The position numbers were made by a program, and so were the translations under genes. Positions 10,170 to 20,823 of a stretch of DNA of 64,000 bases are shown here, one piece after another. Below the pieces are notes generated by a model. That model saw only the letters and a list, made by a program, of their open reading frames with translations, searched no databases and was not told the DNA's origin. The stretch is from Diatrype stigma (taxonomy: Eukaryota; Ascomycota; Sordariomycetes; Xylariales; Diatrypaceae). Positions within the stretch are counted from its first letter, which is position 1; each line of letters opens with the position of its first letter. The stretch lies in contig JAKJXP020000030.1 of the NCBI GenBank assembly GCA_022225965.2, forward strand, positions 310,001 through 374,000, written 5' to 3'.

Positions 10170-12036
10170 TATGATGGGATCTCAGGTGCTAGGGTTACTA
10201 ATGGGCAGTTTGAAATGGGACATAGATGAAAACGGACTTTGGTTCACCTCCGAACGGACTTGAGTCCATTTATAATTCAACTGACGAAAGAACTATGGCT
10301 ATACGTGAAATGTGTCCGTTCCACTACTTTCAAGCAAACACCCTCTTCGTTATCGTGGCGGACACAGGCCATGCCCCAATCCGACGAACACGGACTTCAT
10401 GTAACAATTATATGTAGTATTCCTTAGGCTTTCTGATAGGCTTCCATTCTTGCCACCTCCCAGTTTCGTGGCAAGGATATGCAATGAAGAGAGGTGGATG
10501 TTTATATGAAAACTACGTAGTCAGATGCTAGGTACCTCCATAGAGTAAATTACCTACAAGATGTCTTCTAGGTATGTATCATACGACCAGCGCCTTGTCT
10601 TGAATCTAACTCAGAAGTTATAAACCAAAGGTTCTTACTATGATGTATGGCTATACCCACCCACACAATCAATCATACAGCTTGCGATCCTCGAGTTGTA
10701 TTTGTTGTTTGTTATGTCTAAGCATTCCCCTTGAATCTGTAGGTGTTGGGAAACCGTATACTGCATTTCTGTTTCACGTGGTGTTCGATCTAAATATACA
10801 GACAGTTACCATGTTTTCTCATTGTCATTCATCCGAATGGCTGTGTTGGCCCTTAACATTGTTTGCTCCCCTCGGAACCATAATTCGTTACATCCAGACA
10901 CGTATATACATGCCTGTACTCTTGTGCTACAATGAGCCGATGCGTCAATAGGCCTCGGGATAGCGAGAATGGGTGCTGTCGGAAAACCATACTCGGAGTA
11001 CTTGTACCAGTCGGTTTGGACCAATATCACTCTTAGGTTGAAGAGCATCCGCAATATTGCACGTATAATTCACTCACTGTACGGATAACAGAGAGTGCTA
11101 TATATAGCCGTTAAAGTGTGTTCACGTGAATCTTATTTCATGTAGATATAGGGACTACTGACTTCATGGGCAAGGGGGCTTAGAAACTAATTGTAGTTGG
11201 GAGTCTTGTGACTTGTATCTCAGCCGAACAAGTCTAAAACACCACGGATGAATTATCGCTTTGACTGCATCGTCAACTGCGTGATATTCGACTAACATGG
11301 ATAGTCCAGAACCTCTTTCCCTTCTGACAACGAAATATCCAAGACGCTTTCTTGAAATTGTCGTGGGTGACGTGCCATTTAACGGGCCAGGGCATATGAT
11401 AGATGCCGGTTGTATTCCATGGATCTCAATAGCATGTCAATTCCCTGTGAGGTCCAGTAGTCACCGTAGTCGAACTACGTGAGTGTAGACCGCGGGAAGA
11501 GCTATACGTTCACTTGGAATTATCCCTCTATCATCATTTTCTGTATAATGTGAGTCATAATGAGTTTGTTCAAGGAGATGGTGAACGTATTTGAAGCCAT
11601 AATAGTTACACGAGGGCGGATCGAACATTCCATGCCATCCCTTGTGTGATTCATTAATGGCTATGGCATCTGGATAACTCCCCTCTTGAACGATTCAAAA
11701 GCAATAGCTTTCCCCAGGTTCCCAGTGATACTATGTTGTTCGTCACACGGCATTAGTAGATAATAGCTGTCCCCAGCCTTCGCCACCATCCATTACTGAA
11801 TATTATTTTTCGAATATGTCTAACCCAACGAAGCATCTTTTCAGACCCCCAGCAGACCCATTTGAGGGCCATTCTCGGAGCCACCGCGGTTGGTCCAAGC
11901 CATGGAATCCAGAATACACCATGGATAGTTGGCCACAGAGTGTCCCTGAAGATAGGAGAAACCCACCAGGTAAGTTTTGCTTCGAAGCTTCTCGTAGTAT
12001 CATATTCTGGAGCACAGTGGATAAGCCAACCGGCTT
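10170..12036. other. Intergenic, between divergent genes
   Basis: About 1.9 kb with no supported gene. An exon of the MARVEL-like gene may begin within it: 11862-11969 is open and ends in a good donor GTAAGT at 11970, in phase with the acceptor at 12063, but it lacks an ATG. Confidence 0.55.
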
Positions 12037-12736
12037 ATGACCTTCGTATCATGCCTCTTGCAGATTTGGAGTTTCGATACTAAAAATGATCAATGCGTAG
12101 CATATCATAGCAACACACTCATTACGGTCATTCGAGTTTTCCAGATCCTCGCTTTCGTACTCGTCATTATCGTGTACCCTACGTCGAAGCCATCAAAGGG
12201 CGGGCCGTTCTACATCGTCGCTCCTGTTACCGCGGGTGTGACTTGCGGGATCGCCATCGTATTGCTGCTCTACAGACACGTATGGAACTATGTCATCGTT
12301 GCGGCTGAATCGGTGGCATTCCTCGTATGGACTGCACTCCTAGGCTTGAATTCCAAGTACCCACTGGAGCGAAACCATGGGATGGCGACATTCGCTGCGG
12401 GCTCAGGCTTTGTGCTATGGGGTGAGACGGTACTTGTAGTGGTTGTAGCCCCGTTGGCATACGGCCTGTACAGACGCGTCTTGAAGCAACACGTAAGTAT
12501 ACAGTCCACATTTTGCCTTGCGGGTGATCTCTGGCTAACAGGAACGGGAACCTCAGAAGGCGGTCAAGCAGAACGGGAACGGGCAAAGCATCGCAGGGCA
12601 CGACCTGGAGAGCATGGCAGGCCAGTGTGATGATCATATTAGTCGGCCACTGCAGTTTAAGACTGGAGAAGAGCTTGTGTGGGAGACTTCTGTCCCACGC
12701 CCAGCTAGAACGCGCCAGGTTGGTGTGGAGGTATGA
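12037..12736 (+). CDS. Four-helix MARVEL-like membrane protein
   Basis: Exons 12037-12492 and 12542-12736, with intron 12493-12541 (GTAAGT..AACAG, 49 nt), give 216 aa. Four hydrophobic helices lie at about residues 31-47, 58-77, 84-101 and 118-142. A 70-residue polar tail, mostly from exon 2, ends ARTRQVGVEV. The spacing and the TALLGL segment in helix 3 fit fungal MARVEL-domain proteins, which sit in the plasma membrane or endomembranes and help organise membrane domains; the biochemical role is unknown. The start is uncertain. CTCTTGCAG at 12055-12063 is a good acceptor, and an upstream exon ending at 11969 would join in phase, so the N-terminus may lie further left. Confidence 0.6.
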
Positions 12737-13202
12737 CTTCGGATGGTCCTTGAGATTGCGTTTCATTCGGTATTTCAGAGGGTTGAGAGAAGATGGAGGA
12801 GTCCATACGTAGAGGATTGATACAACCGGGACAGCGAATTGTTCAACAGAAATGTGCAGAGAGTTGGGCTATGTTGGAGGAGGATATTGTTGTAGTCTAT
12901 AGACGTTTGGTTTTCCAAGAGCGTTTTAAGGGGCAGACTTCAGAGTGGCCTAGTTACCTACTTACATTCCGGCGACCTGGATTATCACGGGTCAACATCC
13001 GACTGCGTCTGTTACTGCCCCCCATAATCGGTACGGATCAACCGAATAGCATACTATATTTCCTTGGGTATATGATATGAAGGATGCGATGCCTGCGATG
13101 CCTCCAACGCACTCGCGGGAAGTCCGACTGTCTGAAGAATAGGAACGCGCCAACAAAGAACAATCCCGGTATATGTACAATACGGTATGTATAAGATGTA
13201 GG
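12737..13202. other. Intergenic
   Basis: No gene supported. The last five bases before the LTR element (TAGGT, 13199-13203) match those following it. Confidence 0.6.
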
Positions 13203-13400
13203 TGTGGATCCAGGAATTCGGAAATTCCTCGGTTTCTGAGAGGGGGCGGACAATGCCTATAGATAATTGTAATTCGAACGCACACCTACAATTAGTTCTA
13301 GAGAATACAACAACAGAGTCCGGAACCTTCAATTATCCTAAGTGAATTACTTATAGCAGTAATTCCCTAGGGATACGGAGAATCCGGGCCAGGAAGCACA
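13203..13400 (+). repeat. 5' LTR
   Basis: 198 bp, about 98% identical to 14950-15147. Its CACA end is part of an 18-bp perfect palindrome (13397-13414, CACAAAAAGCTTTTTGTG) that continues into the interior. Confidence 0.92.
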
Positions 13401-13479
13401 AAAAGCTTTTTGTGTAGGCTAACGCCAACAATACACCTTTGTTTTTTTTTTTTCCCTTATTCCTTTCCGCCATTGTGCA

Positions 13480-13860
13480 ACCGGAAAGAACCCCGCAGGC
13501 CTTCGGGCATTAGCCCTTGGGCACCAGCAAAACCAGTCCGACGGCACTATCGTGAAATCTTTCGCGCCAGCCAGAAGGCATCCAGCTTTAGAAAGCAACA
13601 GACCGACGGCTTCATCGCGAGATCTTTCGTGCCAGCCAGAAGCCATCAGCGGAAAGCCGCCAGCCGGAGGGCATCACCATTCGAACCAGCCAAAGGGCAC
13701 CAGTTCGATATCCGCCATTAATTAAAGGGTATTATTACTACACACCAGCTTTGAAGGCGCCATTATATATCCATTAATAGTATATATCAGCCGGAAGGCA
13801 TCATCTCGATATCTTTATTACTTCCCGGAGGGTATTACCATATATTAAACCCTTTGGGTT
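13480..13860 (+). repeat. Degenerate tandem repeats inside the LTR element
   Basis: Two close copies of a 49-bp unit beginning CCGACGGC and ending CATCCAGC/CATCAGC lie at 13538-13586 and 13603-13650. Further diverged units with a GGCATCA core follow. Later copies read GGTATTA where earlier ones read GGCATCA (for example near 13667 versus 13820), the change expected from RIP. Confidence 0.7.
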
Positions 13861-14333
13861 ATTACTTGGATATTATCGTATTTAGCCAGTCCATTATGGA
13901 CCATTAAAGGGGGCGTAACTGGTGGCCGCTATTTCCGGAAAATCCCTATTATTAATTACTAGTGATTTATTAAGATTTACTACTAATGGTTTATTAAGAT
14001 TTATTACTAACGGCCCATTAAGATATTACGGATTTATCCGCCATCCATTCGGCCGAGGACCTGCTTCGGGAGCTTTACGAATTCCGCCGACCTTATTAAA
14101 ATTGGTATAATAATGATAAGGACGGCGCCTACGTTATTTGGGGTGAAATGGACCGTATCTTCAAGCTGCTAATAAAAATTATCGTTACCCCCTAATAGCC
14201 ATAACTAGAAAATTCGAGTCCGACCCCTTGAATACCAGACAATTCGAGCCCTTACCCTCGAATACCCTTTCCAGTACCTTTATCCAAACCGACAATACCC
14301 TCTTCCAAACCACCCTTTCCGAACCCTCGTATT

Positions 14334-14669
14334 TGCCGCAGCTGCCGTATGCAATATAGCTCCGGCAACGAGCTGTTCCGTTACTTTCGTAACGGCTGTT
14401 CCTCCCGAGGGAAGTTAGGCGGCAGAAGCCAGAAAAAGAACAATTCGGAAAAAAGGGGTGGGTTGGATAACAGCAGCTTGGAAAGCAATAGCTTGGATGG
14501 CACCGAAGGGGGCGTTTATTGTACAGGAGAAGCACCACCCCAGAAGCATGGCAGTACGTTTACGATTTCCAGGGCCTGCCGTTACTGCCATACAAATTTC
14601 TGCAGTAATAACGCTTTGTATAAGCACCTGAAGACAGGCTGCCATGCCGCTTCAAAGAAATACTCCTAG
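14334..14669 (+). pseudogene. Zinc-knuckle coding remnant of the LTR element
   Basis: The frame is open from at least 14280 to TAG at 14667. Two homologous motifs are visible. The first (14334-14399) reads CRSCRMQYSSGNELFRYF followed by RNGC. The second (14577-14641) reads CRYCHTNFCSNNALYKHL followed by KTGC. They align position by position, and the His of the second is Tyr in the first, a CAT/CAC-to-TAT/TAC change as RIP causes. C2H2/C2HC fingers of this type occur in Gag-Pol products of fungal retroelements. No start or upstream Gag could be recovered because stops interrupt 13860-14250. Confidence 0.65.
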
Positions 14670-14949
14670 TACATGAAAGCCAACTACAGCCCCCCTTTAA
14701 CAGCCGGTGCCCAGCCCAATTCTAGCAAAGCTACCGCTTAGCTGTTACCCAGTAGCTGCCCAGCTGTTGCCCAGCAGTTACCATCCAGCTACTGTTGTTT
14801 CCAACAGTCCTTACAATTCCTATATTCTATCCCTATACTCCAAGCCCCTGTAATCGTCAAGCTAGGTGGAAGGTTAAATTCCGTTAGGTCTGGAAGGGAA
14901 GGAATTGTTGAGAATGATCGGGGACGATCATTGGAAAGAAGGGGGATAT

Positions 14950-15147
14950 TGTGGATCCAGGAATTCGGAAATTCCTCGGTTTCTGAGAGGGGGCGGACAA
15001 TGCCTATAGATAATTGTAATTCGAACGCATACCTATAATTAGTTCTAGAGAATACAACAACAGAGTCCGGAACCTTTAATTATCCTAAGTGAATTACCTA
15101 TAGCAGTAATTCCCTAGGGATACGGAGAATCCGGGCCAGGAAGCACA
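14950..15147 (+). repeat. 3' LTR
   Basis: 198 bp. Relative to the 5' copy it carries three CA-to-TA type changes (two near 15029-15037, one near 15078) and one T-to-C difference. Confidence 0.92.
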
Positions 15148-15152
15148 TAGGT

Positions 15153-15976
15153 ATAATACACACGCGCCGCTGCAGCAGCGCCGCAATGGGGCCCGCATAT
15201 AGCGCGCCAGTATGGACCTCGGGTAGCTATAGGCAGCTAGCCTTGGGCCTTAGGGGCTGAGGGGCCACTATGTAGGAATCGCTCGCATTAGCAGTACCTC
15301 CTCGCCTTACGTAGCTGGAGTATACTAGGTATGCTAGGTATGTATGTACCTACTTGTATGAACCGCCTGGAGCAGCAGGTATGTACAGCGTGGCCCTTCG
15401 ATCCTTCTGCCCCTTATCTCACTGCCTACCAAGGTCAGTCCAGCTAGGTATTCTTATACCCGGCCGGATGCCACCGGGGATTGCACGCGGTGTCAGTAGG
15501 TGTCAACGCGACAATCCTACCTCCCGAGGTCGTGCGTACGTAGTATCCGTACGTAGTATCAGCACTGATGCACTGCTACGGTATCTTAGTAAGATAAGTA
15601 TTTAGGTAAGATATAGCCTCTCGCCTCTCAGCTCGCCACCGTCTTACCCCACACTTCTTTTGTCTTTTGACAGACCATCGTTATCATTATCGTTGAAATT
15701 GAAATCGTCCGATGTATCCGCATAACCCCCCAACTACATACTATTATCGTATCCATCCAAGAACTTAACCTCTAAGAGAGTTCGCGCCAGCTGTCCTGTC
15801 AGCTATCTCCATCTCCAGCATCGTGACTTACGTGCCCACCCCACCAGATAGGCTCATTTCAGATTTCAGCTTCAGCCTTGACGGGCCCTGGCGCATGCCC
15901 ACCTTCAGCACCTTCCGCACCTTCCGCACATTCATCGCATTAGGTAATTCCATTGTAAGGAGAGAGGGCCGACCTC
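15153..15976. other. Intergenic, upstream of the Zn2Cys6 gene
   Basis: 824 nt. It is GC-rich at first, with many GTATGTA/GGTAGG words, then C/T-rich promoter-like sequence from 15610. A possible 5' UTR intron donor lies near 15942. No separate gene seen. Confidence 0.5.
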
Positions 15977-18691
15977 ATGCCGACCTCGTGGCCCGTGGCT
16001 ATGGCTCAAGTGCCGGATCCTTCAAGGCCCTCGACCCAGGCTCCCCTCGCACCCGCACCCGCACACGCACCCGCCACTACGGCAGCGCGGAAGAAGTTCG
16101 CTACCCCACCGGTCAAGATTGCTTGCCTATCCTGGTATGTCGTGCCCATTTGATTGGAAGCGCCCGATGTTCTGTCTGGACTGGGCCAACTACCATCTAG
16201 TGCTGCATGCTTCACTGAGATTTAGTCTATGTTTACGTTATGAACGCCTCCGAAACTGACGTGCCATACCTAGTCGAGCCTCGAGGACTAGATGCAATGG
16301 CGACCGTCCATGTGCGAGTGTATGTTCAAGAGCTCTTTATGTCAATGTGGAAGTGAACTATGCCCATTATGCGTGTGGTGTTACCTGGGATTTCAAACAT
16401 ATTCTAATTTTTCTAGTGCATTGCGAAAGATCGGGAATGCATCTATAAACCATCGAGACGAGGAGGGCCTCGCATTCGCAAGAAGTCCCGCCCGGTTCCC
16501 GAATATCAAGACTTCATGACCGCGCTGCCAAGTCGGAGTGAGGAGTTGCCGCAAGACCGTAAGCTTCGACTGAATATGCTGCCGTTCCTTTATGCTGATT
16601 GACCATAGCTCTACCTCTCGAGAGCTACATAAACCCTGGTGCGGGTCTGAAGTCACTGGCAGATATTTGGAAGGACAGCGATGCTATCTACGACGATCTG
16701 TTCAGGGACACCCTGGCGGATACACCAATGGACGCGAAAGTACCCATGGTGAGAACGTACGGAGGCAATGCTCATGCGATGTAGGTGATGCCGTGTTAAC
16801 CCCCAATGCTCCTTGGCCTATATCTTGGCTCATGTTGTTTAGTTTGAACGCCTACTACTTATGGATCCATGGCTATTTCCCCATCCTCCCGGCGCCGGAG
16901 TATGAACCTACAGCCGACCAGTCGGTAGCGCTTCTAGAGAGCGAGAGCAACAAATTAGAGGAGCCGTCTTCGGCCATCAGCCTTGCCATCTCAGCTATCT
17001 TAGCTCTCATTCCCTGCCCCGAAGACACCAGTCCACTCGATCCGGAGTCGGTTGCCTGGCGACGCAAATATGCGCAATTCTTAGCGAAGTCAGCAGTGGA
17101 GAGTATAGAGACTGAGCAAGAAAGGCCAGAATCTTCAGTCGAGCCGTCAAAAGCACTCGACGACGATTCGGAAGACGAGATGCTGCGAGAAAGGTTCCAT
17201 CCAGATGTCCCGCTTGAGCTGGAAAGTATCATTGCCCTCGACCTCCTGAGTGTCTACGAATATGCCCAACGAGGAAACCTGAAGAAGATGAGAACGAGGG
17301 CAAACGCGGCGTTGATGACTGCTATGAGTCAAGGGCTCCATAAAGGAAGTGAAGTAGAAGATGGGTCTTCAGAAACTCGACGACGGGTTTGGTGGATGAC
17401 ATACACCTGCGTCTCGCAGGCGTCCATCGTCAGCAATACGGTATGGTCGAAGCAGCCCCTTCCAATCATACATGCGCCTAACTAATCTCACCAGGAACCC
17501 ACGTTCGAGGTTTTCGCCCCCAGCTTCACGGCGGAATACCCGACCATACAATTTGACACAGAGGTATTTCCATTGAAAGATTTGTCTGTTGGCTTCAACT
17601 GACCATCGCTAGGCCTGGCCAGCTTTTATACAGGCGCAGCAAGCTATCCTAGCAGCTACTCAATTTGTCATCAAACTGAACCAGGCTAGAAAAGCACAAT
17701 CCGATATGAGACCTATCTTTAAGCGTATGCAGGAACTCGAAAGCTTCCTCGAGCCTTCTGTTATCAAATCAGAGGGTTGGATTTTGGAATGCCCCGTGAC
17801 TCTACCAGTCGACCATCAAGAGATGGTAGTCGCTCAGTCACTAAAGTGTATGGCGCGAATCAAGTTGAATAGGTATGTGGCTAGCTCGCACCCAAAACAA
17901 ATGCACCGGTCTGCCTAGTTAAGGACTCAGCTAAGCATAACAGTGCTCGAATCAAGATTCATCGTTACTGCGCGTTCTATGACATCGCTGTGTTCACCGG
18001 CAAGCACTGCGATCTAGCCGCGGTATCAACTAAAGATACTAATAACCAGGAGCCAAGGCAGTTACAGTCATGCTGCACCACCTTGAGTGAGACCCCGTCG
18101 CTCAGCTCTACTCGTTCTCCAAGCTCGATGTCTCCTGCGACATCGGATCACCCCACTCCCAGTTCAGACAGCAGCCTCGGTTTCCAAACACCAAACAGCC
18201 TCCGGTTCCCGTTCACTCGGCACCATTCGTCCAAGGTATGCCTGAAATCCGCCCTGAGCATCGCCGAGGCCTTCGATGCCCTACCGTACCCGAACCCGAC
18301 CGGAAAACTCACTAGCAGCCCGTGTTGTATCGGTTATGCATCCCCTCTGATCACCCCGCGGACTATGCCCGCGTTTGCGTGCTGCGCGATGCAGTCCGCC
18401 TATGTATTGCTCATGATCAAAGATCAGACCCAAGCCTTATATCCGCCGTCGAGAGGAGACGCTGGGCCCCTGGTAGATGACATGCTCAACCGTCTGAAAC
18501 AGGGCTTGTGGTCTGTTTGGGGTGCGTTCGTGAACTATGGCGCTGCCTTCGAAGCCTTAGGTGGTATGCGAGGTGAGTCGAGAGCTCTTGGCATGATCGT
18601 TTAATGGACATGGAGTGCTAACCCTAGAGAAGACCAAGTTCGAGAGAAGATTGATACGATACTAACAGGGCCAACTGACTTTTCGATCTAA
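15977..18691 (+). CDS. Zn2Cys6 fungal transcription factor (nine exons)
   Basis: Exons: 15977 (or ATG 16001)-16134, 16274-16319, 16417-16558, 16609-16780, 16843-17440, 17495-17563, 17613-17872, 17944-18572, 18630-18691, about 703-711 aa. All junctions are in phase with GT..AG. Splicing rebuilds a perfect binuclear cluster CLSCRASRTRC, NGDRPC, ASC, IAKDREC (CX2CX6CX5CX2CX6C) around residues 42-70, followed by the basic stretch KPSRRGGPRIRKK. This cluster binds CGG-type half-sites. The middle region (AYYLWIHGYFPILPAPE, then RRRVWWMTYTC) is the fungal-specific transcription factor domain, with a Ser/Pro-rich linker near 18090-18200. The protein acts in the nucleus; target genes cannot be read from the sequence. 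The exon 4 donor (GTAGGT at 16781) and the exon 9 acceptor (second of two tandem AGs, 18629) are chosen by frame and family fit. Confidence 0.85.
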
Positions 18692-20141
18692 GCTTTATGA
18701 TGCAACACACGCCTCTATTTCGCCACTTCTGATGTTTGGATATAACTAGCTAGCTAATGCGGTCGGTTTCTGGTTGCTGTTAGTTGAATGAGGGAGGGGG
18801 TAATGACTGATGAATCAACTTGGGATTTATGATTACTATGCTTTCTTGACTCCTATGTTACCTGTGCTCTGTCCCGCTTCTACATCCGGCATTCTCGTCG
18901 GTTGGTATTTGTCAAGAGCAAGATGATTATTCAGGGATCTGACGGGTATAAGTAGGGAGGAAATCTTACCAGATTATTGCGAAGATTAGGGAGAGACGAT
19001 AATGTCTTCCTATAGTCGAATTCTTCGGGGCTTCCCCATCGCCTTGGTAATATGCTTCTGCGAGATTTTGATTTATTTTGACTCTCATATTCGGCGAAAC
19101 ACCCCCCTGACTGCGATGTTGAAGAGCACGTGTGCTTGAATAGGATCCACGGTGTGACAAGGGCGGCTGACAGGTCTTGGCACGCACGATGCTGGTACGC
19201 CAACTACCTGCCTAAAGAAGCAGTATAACCAAGTAACAAGATCAACCAGCGGGAAATCGTTCAGTCAGCTTCTTACCGCATCTCCAAATGTCTCGCGAAA
19301 ACTTTCAATACGGGGTTTTCCATCTGATCCCGTCCCGTCCGCTTGTCATATATCAGATCCTCGGAATCCCACCCAGGTGGGACAAGGCATGATATATGGA
19401 GTCGAGAACGGCAAACACGTCCACTGCAACGACTGGGACTGGGCCATTCCTTGCTACCCAATTACCTGATCGATTTATAGCACACGCAATGTACCACGCG
19501 AGGGCGTCTGGTGTAGCCCACAATATTGGGCTTGTGAACCCGGCGGTTGGGTAGCAGCCGGTCGAGAACGTTGAAGCGAATGCAAGGGGGCTCGCCAATC
19601 ATGCCGGGGACAGGCACGAGGGAGCGAGGCTGATACGGCCGTCATATACATAGTATGCAGGAGTGAACTTAAGCAGCATCAGGATGTAACACACACCAGA
19701 GCATAGACGTCCCAAAGCGGCGATATCATATGAGTGCGGTTGGATCACTAGGACGACTAGTTAACGACCAACGACCAACAAACATTGGCTTCCGAAAGAA
19801 TGTAACACTCATGGACGACAATATGGGATGAAGCTGACAGGTAAGTAAATTATATACAGTATGCTACGTTCACCTGCTGCAGTTCTCGCCGCTGCGACCT
19901 ATTTAATCACGACGCCTCCCCCCGTGCCTAGGTAGTAGGTAAGTAGTAGTAGTAGCCAGCCAGACAGACAGCCAGAGCCAGCCAGCTAGCTATCCATCCA
20001 TCTCTCCATCACGCAGATACGTTCGTATCTCTACAAGACCAAATCCTCGTCTTGCATCACATACAGAGAAATAAACAAACAGCACCACCACCACCACCAC
20101 CACCACCACCACCACCACTACTACTATTACTATCAGCAGCC
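18692..20141. other. Gene-poor interval with weak minus-strand coding-like remnants
   Basis: No intact gene. On the minus strand, 19353-19598 (81 codons, PTAGFTSPILWATPDALAWY) and adjacent frames at 19273-19461 and 18931-19203 have amino-acid composition like real protein but need frame changes to join. They may be a decayed gene or chance. Immediately upstream of the next gene are TAG/CAG-rich runs and a (CAC)12 microsatellite at 20083-20118. Confidence 0.4.
20083..20118. repeat. (CAC)12 microsatellite
   Basis: 36 nt of uninterrupted CAC in the 5' leader, 24 nt before the start codon of the secreted Bim1-like protein. Confidence 0.95.
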
Positions 20142-20823
20142 ATGTTATCCCGACTCACCACCACCGCCCTCGCAGCCATCTCCCTCTGCGGCCTGCCCAC
20201 CGCCAGCGCGCTCTTCAACCTGACGGCACCAGCGCCCCTCGCCAGTCTCGGCGGGGACGCGGGCGCCGGGGGTCGCGCGGCGCCGTGCGGGGGCGCCGAC
20301 GCGCGCGACCGGTCGAGCGTCGCCGAGTGGCCCGTCGGCGGCCTCGACGTGGCCTGGAGCTCGGCCGAGGCCCAGGCCGGCTGGCAGATCAACGCCGTGC
20401 TGCTGAGCGACAACGACGGCGGCGAGAACGGCACCGATTTTGCTTCGAAAAACAACCTGCGCACCCTGTACACGACGGCGGCCGCCGGCCCGTTCTGCCT
20501 GGCCAAGGTGCATGGGATTGCCGAGTGGGTCGGACAGGACGCCGTGCTGCAGGTGCAGCAGTGGACGGGGAATGGGAATTACTTCTATGCGGTATGTGGT
20601 TGTTGAGAAGGGGGGGGGGGGGGTCCCCGACTCTTTTTTTCTTCTTTCCTTTTTGTTGCTGTTGTTGTTACCTTGCAAGCCCGAGATGATCCTACCGTAT
20701 TGTTGCAGCGAAACAACAAGGCTAATCAGCCTACCTATCTAGTGCTCCGCTATCAAGTTCATAGATGGGGAGGCGCCGGCTTCGAAATGCAACGTGAACG
20801 CGGGAAAGATGTTCCGCGGTTGA
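20142..20823 (+). CDS. Small secreted protein, Bim1/X325 (LPMO-like fold) family
   Basis: Exon 1 20142-20591 and exon 2 20743-20823 flank an intron with GTATGT..TCTAG. The product is 176 aa and begins with a signal peptide (MLSRLTTTALAAISLCGLPT, likely cut after ASA). The mature part has PCGG near its start, then WPVGGLDV, a middle Cys (GPFC) and a C-terminal pair (YACSAIKF, SKCNVN), the layout of Bim1/X325 copper-binding proteins. These are extracellular, often GPI-anchored, beta-sandwich proteins linked to copper handling rather than polysaccharide cleavage. The predicted mature N-terminus is Leu-Phe, not the His expected of the copper-brace members, so copper binding through an N-terminal His looks lost or was never present. 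No GPI tail is seen. The intron contains a run of 14 G (20610-20623). Confidence 0.65.

Larger units (their letters stand above)
13203..15147 (+). mobile_element. Non-autonomous LTR retroelement (TRIM/LARD-like), 1.9 kb
   Basis: Two direct copies of a 198-bp sequence (13203-13400 and 14950-15147) begin TGTGGATCC and end GGAAGCACA, giving TG..CA ends. They are flanked by a TAGG(T) duplication (13199-13203, 15148-15152). A purine-rich tract GGAAAGAAGGGGG lies directly before the right LTR, as a polypurine tract should, and sets the plus orientation. No primer-binding site matching a tRNA end was evident after the left LTR. The 1.55-kb interior has no reverse transcriptase, integrase or protease. 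It has degenerate tandem repeats (13480-13860) and a C-terminal coding remnant with two zinc-knuckle motifs (14334-14669). The LTRs differ at four sites, three of them CA versus TA, so the copy is fairly young and lightly RIPped. Confidence 0.9.

Noticed and set aside
20709..20742. Alternative acceptor TTGCAG for exon 2 of the Bim1-like gene
   Set aside because: It would replace the two C-terminal cysteines with Arg-rich sequence; the TCTAG acceptor preserves the family layout.
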